Source: Falciphora oryzae
Taxonomy: Eukaryota > Ascomycota > Sordariomycetes > Magnaporthales > Magnaporthaceae
Assembly (NCBI GenBank): GCA_000733355.1
Contig: JNVV01000032.1
Coordinates: 418,371-482,370 of the forward strand
Reading direction: 5' to 3'
Length of the DNA: 64,000 nt
In this document: in pieces, positions 47,442 through 57,373 of the stretch
How positions within the stretch are numbered: the first letter of the stretch is position 1
Layout of the letters: every line of letters starts with the position of its first letter
Translations under genes and position numbers: made by a program
Notes under the pieces: model-generated
What the model saw: the letters and a program-made list of their open reading frames with translations, nothing else
What the model was told of the DNA's origin: nothing
Database searches by the model: none

Positions 47442-47704
47442 TCGGCATCACGAGTCGGCCTCACGGAGGGTCGAAGACCCGCATAGGCGGTCAACGGCCC
47501 TAAGGCCAAGCGGTAAAGGTCGGAAGGCAGTGTGAATCATGTACTCGATACTTCGCACGGATCACAAAGGGTTTATATAAACCCTGCCATCTCCTATGTC
47601 CTTCACGAAAGATTCCTTCCTCCTCAAGCATTTCTTAAGCCCATAAAAAGATTATCTGCAATCTAGAGATTCTTTCTCCAAGCCGTCTTTAACCCCTTGT
47701 TACA
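47408..47704 (+). repeat. 3' LTR of Gypsy family 1 copy A
   Basis: 297 bases, TGTCAC to TTACA, pairing with 40961-41255. The final pol ORF runs a few codons into it. Confidence 0.92.
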
Positions 47705-47922
47705 GCTAGGGGATGCCCAAAATCACGTTTTCCCCCTCTTATATCCATAATATCCAAGGTAACGCGGAAATTCTTCCTTTAACATCGAAATTTGAAATGA
47801 TTAGTTTTTTTATCGATATAGCTAACGTGGTCCATCAGCGAGTCGCGCATATCACCGAGTCGCGCGTTTTCCATCGCGACCCGCGTCTCCCACTTCCAAT
47901 CTCAATTCCTTAACAACCACAA

Positions 47923-48226
47923 ATGGCATTAACATTAAAAAAAGCTAGGATTGTTCTCGCTATGCAGGCAATGCAATCTAATCGGGGACTGAGTTTGCGT
48001 TCGGCAGCTAAAATCTACGATATTCCTAAATCCACACTGCGCGACCGACGCGCCGGCCGACCTGCTCGACGCGATAGCAAACCCAACACCTGGAAATTAA
48101 CGGAATCCGAAAAGCAGACGCTTGTTAAGTACATATTTGAGCTGGATTCCCGCGCATTTCCTCCCCGGCCTTTTGGTATTAAAGATATAGCTAACCGATT
48201 GTTAGCCGAACGCGACGCGGGCACCG
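47923..48226 (+). pseudogene. Pogo 1 transposase, N-terminal part
   Basis: About 100 codons open from ATG: two helix-turn-helix segments (NRGLSLRSAAKIYDIPKSTL with RDRRAGRPAR; then ESEKQTLVKYIFELDSRAF and PFGIKDIANRLLAERDAGT) that bind the transposon ends in this family. The gene is interrupted at AGT-V by the Gypsy LTR at 48227. The ORF continues into the LTR and stops at 48336. No stop lies before the insertion. Confidence 0.85.
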
Positions 48227-48661
48227 TGTTACGACCATACAGGTGGCGGGGACAGGAGGCCTGGGTCAAGCCCCGGGAAGGAAGCACCCTCAACCCCGCA
48301 CTTGGAAAAGGAAGGGTCACGTGGAAGGACACGTGACCTCAAGGTGATATGTTTGATATGCGACATAGCAGACATAGCACAGGTTTTTAAGGTGATATGT
48401 TTAATATGCGACATAGCAGACATAGCACAAATTGGGAAAGACCAGGTCGTATATATAAGGGAAAGGTTCTTCCACGGTTAGATAGCTTTAATTGAGGCAT
48501 CGGCATTAGTCAACTTAAGTTAGCTCCAAAGTACCCCCTTGGGCAAGCAATTTAAGCTTTTATTACCAGTTTCCCAGTTCCTTTGAAGCAACCCCTGTTA
48601 AGTGTACTGTTTAGCACCTTCCTTAGGTGTCCTACCTTAGGAGCAAAGCCTAATTGTAACA
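48227..48661 (+). repeat. 5' LTR of Gypsy family 2 plus copy
   Basis: 435 bases, TGTTACGACC to TTGTAACA. Holds two copies of a 48-base unit containing ATGCGACATAGCAGACATAG (48336-48430) and a TATA-like GTATATATAAGG near 48450. Confidence 0.92.
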
Positions 48662-48699
48662 TTTTAACTAATTTTGTTTAGCATTTACCGAGGGCGAAT

Positions 48700-49700
48700 A
48701 GTACGATAAAATATTAGCGTCCGGTTCCAAGCAAACGGAGCAGCCCTTTACCGTTAAGTACAAAGGGAAAAAGTATAACGAGGACACTTCCTTCGACCTT
48801 TTCCGAGTGCTCGTAAAGGATTTTACTAAAGCTAAAGCTTAATTGGCCGCGGTTTAAAGCAAACCGGATATTGTAATAAAGGCATACAAATTCCTATTTC
48901 CCGAAATTTACGACGGAAAGACGGGCAAATTTCGAACTTTCTTTACCGAATGCAAAGCCTATTTTTCGTTTTACGAGGCTTATTTCGGTACCGAGGAAAA
49001 AAAAGTAGCTTACGCCGCCACACGTTTCGGAAGAAAAGTTAAAAACTAGTTCCAGCCTACGTGGGCGGATTACTTCCAGGGCGTGGAATCTAAAGAGCAA
49101 ATATAAATTATATTTACTAACTTCGAAAAATTCGAAAAAAAAATCGGCAAAGTTTTCGGCTAAGTTAACGAGCGATTGGTTGCGGAAAAAGAAATCCTTA
49201 GCCTTTGATAAAAAAAAGCTAGCCTTTGTATACGCCTTAAAGTTTTAACGCTTCGTAACCAAGTTCGATTAAACCAACCAAATTAAAATGGCGCATTTTT
49301 ACGGGGGTTTCCGCAAAAATGTAAAAAACGAGCTTTTTAAAGCGGACCGACCGGAGGATTTCTCGGACTATATCCAAATAGCTGTTCGTATTAGCGATAG
49401 GCTGTACGAACAACGATTTAAAAAGAAGGGTTAACTAACCAAAGTAGTAAATAACAAAAACAACTATAAAAAAGACAAACAGCAGCCAAGCACGGCTTAT
49501 AGCATACACTTTAAACCTATAAACTTTAGCGTTAGAGCTACCTATTTGCAAAAGCAGAGCAATAAGAAAAAGCAGGACTTTAAAGACGGGAAATGCTTTA
49601 AATGTGGTTAAAAAGGCTATATTAAACGAGATTGCCCGCAGCGGCAAACGGTAATTACCTAACGGGGAAACGTTTAAGCGGAAAATAGCTTGTGCCCCGG
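48700..49700 (+). pseudogene. Gag remnant of Gypsy family 2 plus copy
   Basis: Broken frame with capsid-like text (FLFPEIYDGKTGKFRTFF, YFSFYEAYFGTEEKKVAYAA, TWADYFQGVE) and a zinc knuckle near 49590-49640 (GKCFKCG, stop, KGYIKRDCP), in which the His of CCHC has become Tyr. The C-to-T changes fit RIP. Confidence 0.75.
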
Positions 49701-50779
49701 AGCAGCTTTTAGCTGGACCTATTGCTGCAAGGACTCGTGCGCGACGCACTAATTTAATAAGGACGCGACCGGCTAATACCCTAAAAGGCGGGTAGCCGCG
49801 ACGCGACGGATTCGGACGATCTTTAATGGAAATTCTACCAGGATCGAATACGACAGCGAAGGAAAACAAGTTTTCGCTACCGGATTTACGGAATCTAAAG
49901 AAAAAGATAATACCGCTGCGTAAGTTACCGAATCTACCTACGATACCGATAACGAAATCGATAACGAACTATTAGGTTAAACCCATATAGCTAAAAAAAC
50001 GAAAAAAAGCCAAAGGTTTATTTCCAACCACAAAGCAACGAGTGTATAATATATTCGATATTAGTAAAGCTTATACCTCGCTTAAATTTTCGGAATCGGA
50101 TTGATGGTTTTAGAACCAGCCTAAGCCTATCGGAGGATTTATGCGGGAAAAGCTAGCACTCGACGACGACGGCAAGCCCTTGGACTGGTTCCAGGACGAT
50201 TAGCAAATTACTTACTACGGGGTTCCGTACGAAGGAGTGCCCCCAAAAAAAGAACGCAGTACGGAACTATATAACCAAAACCATTTAAATGTGGATGTCG
50301 AGGCAGCAAAATACAACAAGCTCTTTTGGGCCGAATGCGTGGACGATTGTTACGAATAGCACCTAGCCGCAAAGCTAAAAAGCGACTTTTTTCCCGAAAA
50401 AAAAAACGGCGAGCCGATTAAAAACCCAAAAAAGGACTATCAGTTCCCTAAATGGAGGATTACTAAAATGGACTACTCGTAGTTTAAAGCGACTTTCGCA
50501 CCTTTACTTTCCTACCTTATACTATGCATTTCGGAGCTTTTATTATACTTTAATTGCGGAAAGCCCAAATGTAAAGTCCATATGGAGGAAAAGGCCCGGG
50601 TTTGGACGGAAGGCCGCGTGCGATTAGGTTTGCCTAGCTACGCGAGCTACGAAGCTGAACGATTTATAAAAAAAGGAAAAGCTCCCAAAGCAAAAAACTA
50701 AAATGGCTACTCGATATAAAAGTACGAAATAAACTTTAATAATAAGTAAAAACTTTAGCCGCAACAAACGTTAACTAAT

Positions 50780-53700
50780 ACCAGCATTTAATAGTAGTAT
50801 TACGGTACAAAGGAAAAAGGTTGCACGCTATAATCGATAGCGGGGCCCAAAGCAATTACTTTTCGCCGGAGGCAGCGAGGAGGTACGGTATTCCGGCAAG
50901 GAAAAAAAACGCCGTATAGCCTAAAGATTGTGGAAAAAAAACCGGTTACATTTAATAATAGCTATATTGATAAAAAAACTGATCATTTTAAATTTCGATG
51001 CCAAAGGAAGAATTTCCGCGTTACTTTAGATATTATAAATATTGGAGGGGAAAACGTGATTTTGGGTATCCCTTAGTTTAGAAAAAGCAACTTACGAATA
51101 GATTGGGTTACCGGCCAAATCCAATGGGGAAGTTTATAAAACCCCGTAACGGTTTAACAGCCCCGAACCCCGGATAGTAAACCTACGAAGCTACAAAAGG
51201 CAGCCACGACGGTGGCAAAATAAGGCAATTAGCTTAGGCAATCGGTATCGACAGAATCGCAACTATTTACAAACGACGTCAATTTTAAAAAACAAGCAGA
51301 CTTTGTCGTACGAATGCGGAACGTCCTAAAAAAGTATTTCCAGTATTGGAAATTGTTTAGGAAAGACCTGGAAATAGTACTCCCGGAATATGGGCCATTT
51401 AATTACGAAATTAAGTTTAAACCAAAAACATAGCTTAAGTATTAAAAGCTATATCAATTGAGCTAAAAACAGCAGGAAGTGTTAAAGGAACAATTAAGGG
51501 AGGACCTGCTAAAAGGATTTATTAAACCTTCCAACTCTTTTGTTAAATACGGGATATTGTTCGTGCCAAAAAAAAAACGGAAAGGAGCGGATATGTATCG
51601 ATTACCGACCGTTAAACGAAGCAACCATTAAGGATCGATATCCTTTGCCTTTTATCGATAAGCTACGGAACAAACTTAATAAAGCCAAATACTTTACAGC
51701 TTTAAACTTACGTAAGGTTTATAGCCTGTTACGGATTAAAGAGGGTTAGGAATGGATAACAGCTTTTCGGACGAGATTCGGGGTTTTCGAATTTTTGGTA
51801 ATAACCTTCGGGCTTACTAATGCGCTAGCCACATTTTAGCGGATAATCGACTACGTATTGCGAAAGTACTTCGATATTTTTGTTTTCGCATACCTGGACG
51901 ATATTTTAATTTTTTCGGGAATATTGGAAAAACATAAAGAGCATATGCATAAAGTGCTGCAAAAATTGCAGGACGCTAAGCTTTTAGTTAACCCAGAAAA
52001 ATGTGTATGGCATACGCAAGAGGTCGTTTTTTTAGGTTTTGTTATTATACCCGGAAAAGTTCGCATAAACCCCAAAAAGGTGCACGAGGTTAAGGAGTAG
52101 CTTGTACCCACGAACGTTAAAGAGGTCCAAAGCTTTTTAGGGTTTATAAACTTTTACCGACGGTTTATCCGCAACTTTAGCAAAAAGGCTGCACCATTTA
52201 CGAATTTTACCAAAAATAACACCTAATTTTATTAGGGGAAATAAAAACAAAAAGCTTTCGAGCTATTACGGATAGCCGTTTCGTAAAAACCAGTTTTAGC
52301 TATGCTAAACCTAGATAAACCTTTCGAAGTAGAAACCGATGCGTTAAATTTCGCAATCGGGGGACAATTCGGACAAAAAAACGAGCAAAAAAGGCTGCAC
52401 TTTTGCGCCTTTTTTTTTTTACAAAAATTTAATGGATTTAAATTAAACTACTAAATTTATAATAAGGAGCTTCTTGCTATTATTAAGGCGTTAAAAGAAT
52501 AGAAACCTTACTTATGTGGAGCAAAGTATCAAATTATAGTGCATACGGACCACAAAAACCTATTACATTTTACTATTAGCAAAAATTTAAACAAGCGGCA
52601 AATTCGGTGGAATGAGTTCTTTTAAAATTATAATATCCGGATCGAATACCGCAAAGGATCGGAAAACGGACGGGCGGACGCCTTTAGTCGCCGATCAGAC
52701 TACGAGGTTAATACTCCAAAAGAAACTCGTATAATACTCGCCTAAAGCCCAAACGGATCTTTGGTCCCGGCGTAGCGGGTACTAGCAAAAACAGCTAGGC
52801 AAAAGGAATGGACTCTTAAAAAGATTTAGCAAATCTACGGGCAGTTGGCCCATAGCCACCAGGGAGTAACTAAAATATGAAAAAAGCTACGATAATACCA
52901 CGGGTTTGTCGGAACTCGAGCCGAAATATAAAAAGCAATTAAAAATTGTAAAAGCTGCGCAAAGAACAAAGCCAGCCGACATAAGCTTTATAGGTTATTG
53001 CAACCTTTGCCAGCGCCTAGCAAAGCATAGCAATATATCACAATAGATTTCGTCGTTAAATTACCAAGGTTAAAAAAGCCCCTAACGAACGTTTGTTATA
53101 ATAGTATCCTAATAATAGTAAATAAGCTTACCAAATACGCCTTATTTCTACCTTACAAAAAGGCAAACAACGCTACAAAGTTAACGTACGTTTTTATCCG
53201 GCATATAATCGCAAAGCACGGAATGCCAAAGCATATCGTCACGGATAGGGATAAACTGTTTACAAGCAAGTTCTAGCGCGCGCTTGTATTTAAATTGGGA
53301 GCCGAGCACGCTTTATTAACAACGTACCACCCGGAAACAAACGGACAAACCGAACGAACGAATTAAACTATAAAATAGTACTTTCGCTACTATGTTAACT
53401 ACAAACAAACAAACTGGGTACAATTGCTTCCTATAGCGTAGTTTGCGTATAATAGCTTAAAATACGAAAGTACGGGAACCACACCGTTTTTTGCAAACTA
53501 CGGGTATATATTTACGGTGTACAGAAAACCTAGGGCAAAACCATACGCCCTAGTAGCGGAAATCCAAATAACGGAGTTTACCAAACTACATAAAAATCTC
53601 CAGGCAAAGCTCGAAAAGCTACGACAACAAATAGCCACACAAGCTAACAAAAAAAAAATCGAAGGACCGACTTTTAAAAAGGGGGATAGCGTTTATCTTT

Positions 53701-54090
53701 TGCGCTGTAACATTAAAACGAAACGACCAAATAATAAGCTAAATTATAAAAAGCTTAGGCCGTTTAAAGTGAAAAAGGTGGTATCAAACGTTAACTACGA
53801 ACTACAACTCCCCCCAACTATAGAAATCCACCCAATTTTTCACGTTTCTTTACTAAAACTAGCACCGTTTAAAACGGAAAGCAACGAGTTAATAAAAATC
53901 GACCCAAAACAAAAGTACGAAATCGAAAAAATTTTAAACGAACGCACAAAGCGACGCTTTAAGGAATATCTAATTAAATGAAAAGGGTACGGCTACGAGG
54001 AAAACACGTGGGAAAAAGCGACAAACTTTAGGAACTATCAGGAAGCGCTAACGGAGTACCAGCGGAAGCGCCTGTTAAAAGGTTAGCAAA
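50780..54090 (+). pseudogene. Pol remnant of Gypsy family 2 plus copy
   Basis: Protease AIIDSGAQSNYFSP near 50830; RT with ERICIDYRPLNEATIKDRYP near 51590 and YLDD at 51891-51902; RNase H near 52330-52600 (VETDALNFAIGG, HTDHKNLLHF); integrase near 52840-53480 (IDFVVKLP, MPKHIVTDRDKLFTSKF, HPETNGQTERTN). A 154-codon open stretch at 53517-53981 encodes the integrase tail and the first half of a chromodomain (YEIEKILNER, FKEYLIK). TGA then replaces the conserved Trp before KGYGYEENTWE. Many TAG and TAA stops. Chromodomains guide such elements to marked chromatin; that this one did is inference. Confidence 0.85.
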
Positions 54091-54142
54091 AAACATACCA
54101 AAAAACCAACTACCGAAATTCGACAATTGGTTCCCTAGTAAC

Positions 54143-54213
54143 GGCCTTACCGGGATTCGAACCCGAAACCTCGGCAAAAAAAGCCAAAGCCACACCTAAT
54201 GTACCATAAGACC
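54143..54213 (-). tRNA. tRNA-like sequence, anticodon loop reads TTT (Lys?)
   Basis: Minus strand, 71 nt. The acceptor stem GGTCTTA pairs with TAAGGCC over seven positions, one being a G-T pair. The T arm has stem CGGG/CCCG around loop TTCGAAT, the standard box B. An anticodon stem TTGGC/GCCGA closes a 7-base loop of T only, so the anticodon would be TTT. The D arm (GTACATTAGGTGT) is weak, and T after the anticodon is unusual, so this may be a decayed or tRNA-derived sequence. It lies inside Gypsy family 2, between the pol end and the antisense ORF. Confidence 0.5.
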
Positions 54214-54248
54214 TAAAAAAGTTATTAAAAACTCTACGATTTACCCGA

Positions 54249-54536
54249 TTAAAAAAAAACACCCAGGTCGAAGGCAGGATTAACCTCGGAACCCGGCCAG
54301 TTTAAAAAGGAAGGTGATAGCGGAGGAAAGGAAAAGGCAAACAGGGCAAAAAGCGCAGTAAAGGCCTGCGTAGCAGCTCTTTCGGCCTCCTCCCGCTTAA
54401 TCCGCTCCAGCTCTTCCAAACTATCGATACTCCGACGTATCGTACGCATCTTTTTCTCCAACCACACCTTTTTCTGTTTTCGCAAACGTTCTATTTTTAC
54501 GTTAATAAAGCGACGCTCCTCTTCAGCAGCCTCCAA
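54249..54536 (-). CDS. Antisense coiled-coil ORF carried by Gypsy family 2
   Basis: A 95-codon intact ORF on the strand opposite to gag-pol, just inside the 3' LTR. The first 60 residues form a highly charged coiled coil (EAAEEERRFINVKIERLRK, VWLEKKMRTIRRSIDSLEEL, ERIKREEAERAATQAF), followed by a hydrophobic and acidic tail. Short coiled-coil proteins of this look are, as I recall, common near fungal retrotransposons and annotated as hypothetical. A second minus-strand ORF at 54596-54841 just upstream may be leader or an earlier exon. No function is known; it could also be chance, since no homologue is checked here. Confidence 0.5.
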   Translation of the reverse strand: MEAAEEERRFINVKIERLRKQKKVWLEKKMRTIRRSIDSLEELERIKREEAERAATQAFTALFALFAFSFPPLSPSFLNWPGSEVNPAFDLGVFF

Positions 54537-54922
54537 CTTAACTTCACGTTATATGAACTAATGCTAAAGCTCCTAAAGTTGTGCAAACGAAGGGCCTAGT
54601 ACGTCGCAGCGAAAACGGCCCTAACGGACACACTCCACGCATCGGGAAAAGTTTTAAAGAGAAACCTCGCAATAAAAACGACCCAGGGCCTCGCAAAAAG
54701 AACAGGAAGGCATTTTAATTGAAGAAAAAATGAAGGCGGCAAAGAGGTTGTCGCGACGAACAGTTGAACGCGCAATAGGAGTTTTTCGTTTCTGCACCCG
54801 ATCCGACATTCTATTAAAAGCAAAGGGATAGGAGATGGCAAGGAAGGAAAGTACTTACTACTAACAAAAGGAAGGGATAGCAGATATAGCTAAAGGGATT
54901 TGGCTTAAAAAAGGGGACCTAA

Positions 54923-55405
54923 TATTACGACCATATAGGTGGCGGGGACAGGAGGCCTAGGTCAAGCCCCGGGAAGGAAGCACCCTCAACCCCGCACTTG
55001 GAAAAGGAAGGGTTACGTGGAAGGACACGTAACCTCAAAGTGATATATCTAATATGCGACATAGCAGATATAGCACAGGTCCTCAAAGTGATATATTTAA
55101 TATGCGACATAGCAGACATAGCACAGGTCCTCAAAGCGATATGTCTAATATGCGACATAGCAGACATAGTACAAATTGGGAAGGACCAGGTCGTATATAT
55201 AAAGGAAAGGTTCTTCCACGGTTAGATAGCTTTGATTAAGGCATCGGCATCAGTTAACCTAAGTTAGCTCTAAGGTACCCCTTTGGGCAAGCAATTTAAA
55301 CTTTTGTCACCAGTTTCCCGGTTCCCCTAAAGCAACCCCTGTTAAGTGTACTGTTCAGCACCCTCCCTAGGTGTTCTACCCTAGGAGCAGAGCTTGATTG
55401 TAACA
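54923..55405 (+). repeat. 3' LTR of Gypsy family 2 plus copy
   Basis: 483 bases. The first bases are TATTACGACC instead of TGTTACGACC (G to A). Contains three copies of the 48-base unit (about 55036-55175) where the 5' LTR has two. Confidence 0.9.
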
Positions 55406-55410
55406 CACCG

Positions 55411-56750
55411 TCGGCAAATGCTAGGTCGAAAGGTTCGTTAAACGCCGCGCAAAGTTCAGCACGCGTTGGATTCGAAAATACGATTACCAAAGGGCTAAAT
55501 GCGAAAATCCCAAGCTTGTTTTTGCGTGGCTCGACCTTATACGGAACATTATGGCCAAATATGGCATCCAAAATAACGACATTTATAACTTCGACGAAAC
55601 CGGCTTTTTTATAGGTATAATCGCTGCCGTTATGGTTATTACAACGTTAGAAGGCCGTAGTAAAGCAAAGTTAGTCCAGCCTAGCAACCGGGAATGGGCT
55701 ACAATTATCCAAAGGGTTAATTATTGCGGTTAGGCGGTCCCTCCTTTTATTATCGTTAAAAGGCAGTACCACCTAGCCAATTGGTACTTAAAAACCGACC
55801 TTTTACGCAATTGGGTTATCGCAATAAACGCTAACGGGTGGACTACGAACGAGCTCGGTTTGGAATAAATCCAGCATTTCGATAAACACATTGCAGCTCG
55901 TTCTACAGGGTCCCATCGTTTGTTAGTGCTAGACGGCTACGAAAGCCACCATTCGACGGATTTCGAGCTCTATTGCCAAAAATATAACATCATTACGTTT
56001 TGCATGCCTCCGCATTCGTTTCACTTTTTTTAGCCGCTTAACGTCGGGTGCTTTAGCCCAATAAAGCGGGCGTACGGTGGACAAATCGAAAACTTGATAA
56101 AGTTATACGTTAGCTACGTAACTAAAGTCGAGTTCCTTTCGGCGTTTAAAGCGGCATTTTTTGCTTTTATAACCAAAAAAAAATATCCAAAAAGGCTTTC
56201 GAAGGGCTGGCTTTACTCCTTTTAATCCGGATTCGGTTTTGGAAAAGCTGGATGTAAGGTTACGGATTCCAACCCCCCCGAAAACGCCCTTAAACGACCC
56301 CGAACTTTGGACTTCCAAAACGCCCCGGACAGTTAAAAAAGCAACTTTGCAATCCGAACACATTAAAATTCGGATTTCTAATTACTAAAGCAGCTTTCCA
56401 ACTCCTATTTATACGGCTGTGGACCAAATTGCAAAAGGGGCGAAAGCGATAATGCATAAAATGGCCCTTTTCCGAACCGAAATGTTTACGTTTAAAAAGG
56501 CGAACGAGGCACTAAATAAACGCCGGAGGGCTAAAAAAACACGTGTCCGATTTGGAGGGTTACTTACTATCGACGAAGTACGAAATGTTCTGGACTAGTA
56601 GGAGTTAAATGGACAGCTATAGCAAAAAATGCGCGACCATAGGGTTCAGGAAAGGAGGGCGACGACGACTCGTCGGCGATATGGCACTTGCGGCAAAACC
56701 GGACATAATGCGCGCACTTGTTAGGAAAAAATAGAAATGTTTGATGTATA
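55411..56750 (+). pseudogene. Pogo 1 transposase, catalytic part
   Basis: Continues the N-terminal piece after the target duplication. Visible are KYGIQNNDIYNFDETGFF (first catalytic Asp), QPSNREWATIIQ, NGWTTNELGLE, LLVLDGYESHHSTDFELYC (second Asp) and PLNVGCFSPIKRAYG, where the third Asp is Asn. A zinc-knuckle-like end (YGTCGKTGHNARTC) is typical of this branch. Stops are mainly TAG or TAA at former Trp/Gln codons, as expected for RIP. Not functional. Confidence 0.85.
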
Positions 56751-57373
56751 TAGTTCCAAATAGTTTCAATGTATTGCTGGCGTTGTTGGGTTGGCATGCA
56801 CGTCGATAAATTGGAAGTCGGGTGTGGGTGCGCGATTTGGTGATATACGCGACTCGCTAATGGACCACGTTATTATTAAATGTAACCGGTTTTCCTTTTA
56901 TAATTTTTAGGTTATACGGCGTTTTTTTTTTGCCGAAATGCCGTACCTTTTCGCTGCTTCCAGCGAAAGGTAATTGCTTTGGGCCCCGCTATCGATTATA
57001 GCGTTTAGCCTTTTTCCTTTATACCGTAGTACTACCATTAGATGCTGGTGTTAGTCGACGTTCGTTGCGGTTAAGGTTTTTACTTATTGCTAGGGTTTAT
57101 TCCGTGCCTTTATATCGGGTAGCTACTTTAGTTTTTTGTTCGGGGAACCTTTCCTTTTTTTATAAATCGTCCGGCTTCGTGGCTTACGTAGCTAAGCAAA
57201 CCTGATCGCACACGGCCTTTTATCTAAACCTTAGCCTTTTCTTTTATATAAACCTTGCACTTGGGCTTCCCGCAATTAAAGTACGGTAAAAGTCCCAAAA
57301 TGCACAGCATAAGGTAAGCTGGTAAAGGTGCGAAAGTCGCTTTAAATTATGCGTAATCCATTTCGGTAACGTA

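Larger units (their letters stand above)
40961..47704 (+). mobile_element. Gypsy family 1, copy A (chromodomain type), RIP-mutated
   Basis: Full-length LTR retrotransposon, 6.74 kb, with matching LTRs at both ends (about ten differences by eye, nearly all transitions) starting TGTCACACGG and ending GTTACA. Domain order is gag, CCHC knuckle, protease, RT, RNase H, integrase and chromodomain, the Gypsy order. Frames are broken many times, mainly by TAG where copy B or the family has Gln or Trp. The two flanks belong to different elements (LINE-like on the left, old Gypsy family 2 on the right), so there is no clean target duplication. Confidence 0.9.
48227..55405 (+). mobile_element. Gypsy family 2, complete plus-strand copy, RIP-mutated
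   Basis: 7.18-kb LTR retrotransposon with a perfect 5-bp target duplication CACCG (48222-48226 and 55406-55410) inside the pogo 1 transposase gene. LTRs 48227-48661 and 54923-55405. Internal order is gag with CCHC, protease, RT, RNase H, integrase and chromodomain, then about 850 bases before the 3' LTR that carry a tRNA-like sequence and an antisense ORF. More AT-rich and stop-rich than family 1, suggesting heavier RIP. Confidence 0.92.
47825..56870 (+). mobile_element. Pogo/Fot-type DNA transposon copy 1, interrupted by Gypsy family 2
   Basis: Terminal inverted repeats begin ACGTGGTCCAT at 47825 and end ATGGACCACGT at 56870, flanked by TA on both sides (47823-47824 and 56871-56872), the usual target duplication for this superfamily. 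Without the inserted Gypsy (48227-55410 including one target copy) the element is about 1.86 kb. It sits inside the minus-strand Gypsy family 2 copy. Each inverted repeat contains a doubled CGAGTCGCGC-like motif. Confidence 0.88.

Noticed and set aside
40951..47709. GCTAG near both ends of Gypsy family 1 copy A as a target duplication
   Set aside because: On the left it lies five bases away from the LTR, not next to it, and the wider flanks belong to different elements.
48227..48300. ACGACCATA word near the LTR start as a dispersed 5S rRNA gene
   Set aside because: Only a short word matches. The following sequence does not fit 5S rRNA, and the segment is part of all family-2 LTRs.
55036..55175. 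Regularly spaced repeats resembling a small CRISPR array
   Set aside because: They are contiguous 48-bp tandem units inside retrotransposon LTRs of a eukaryote, without unique spacers.
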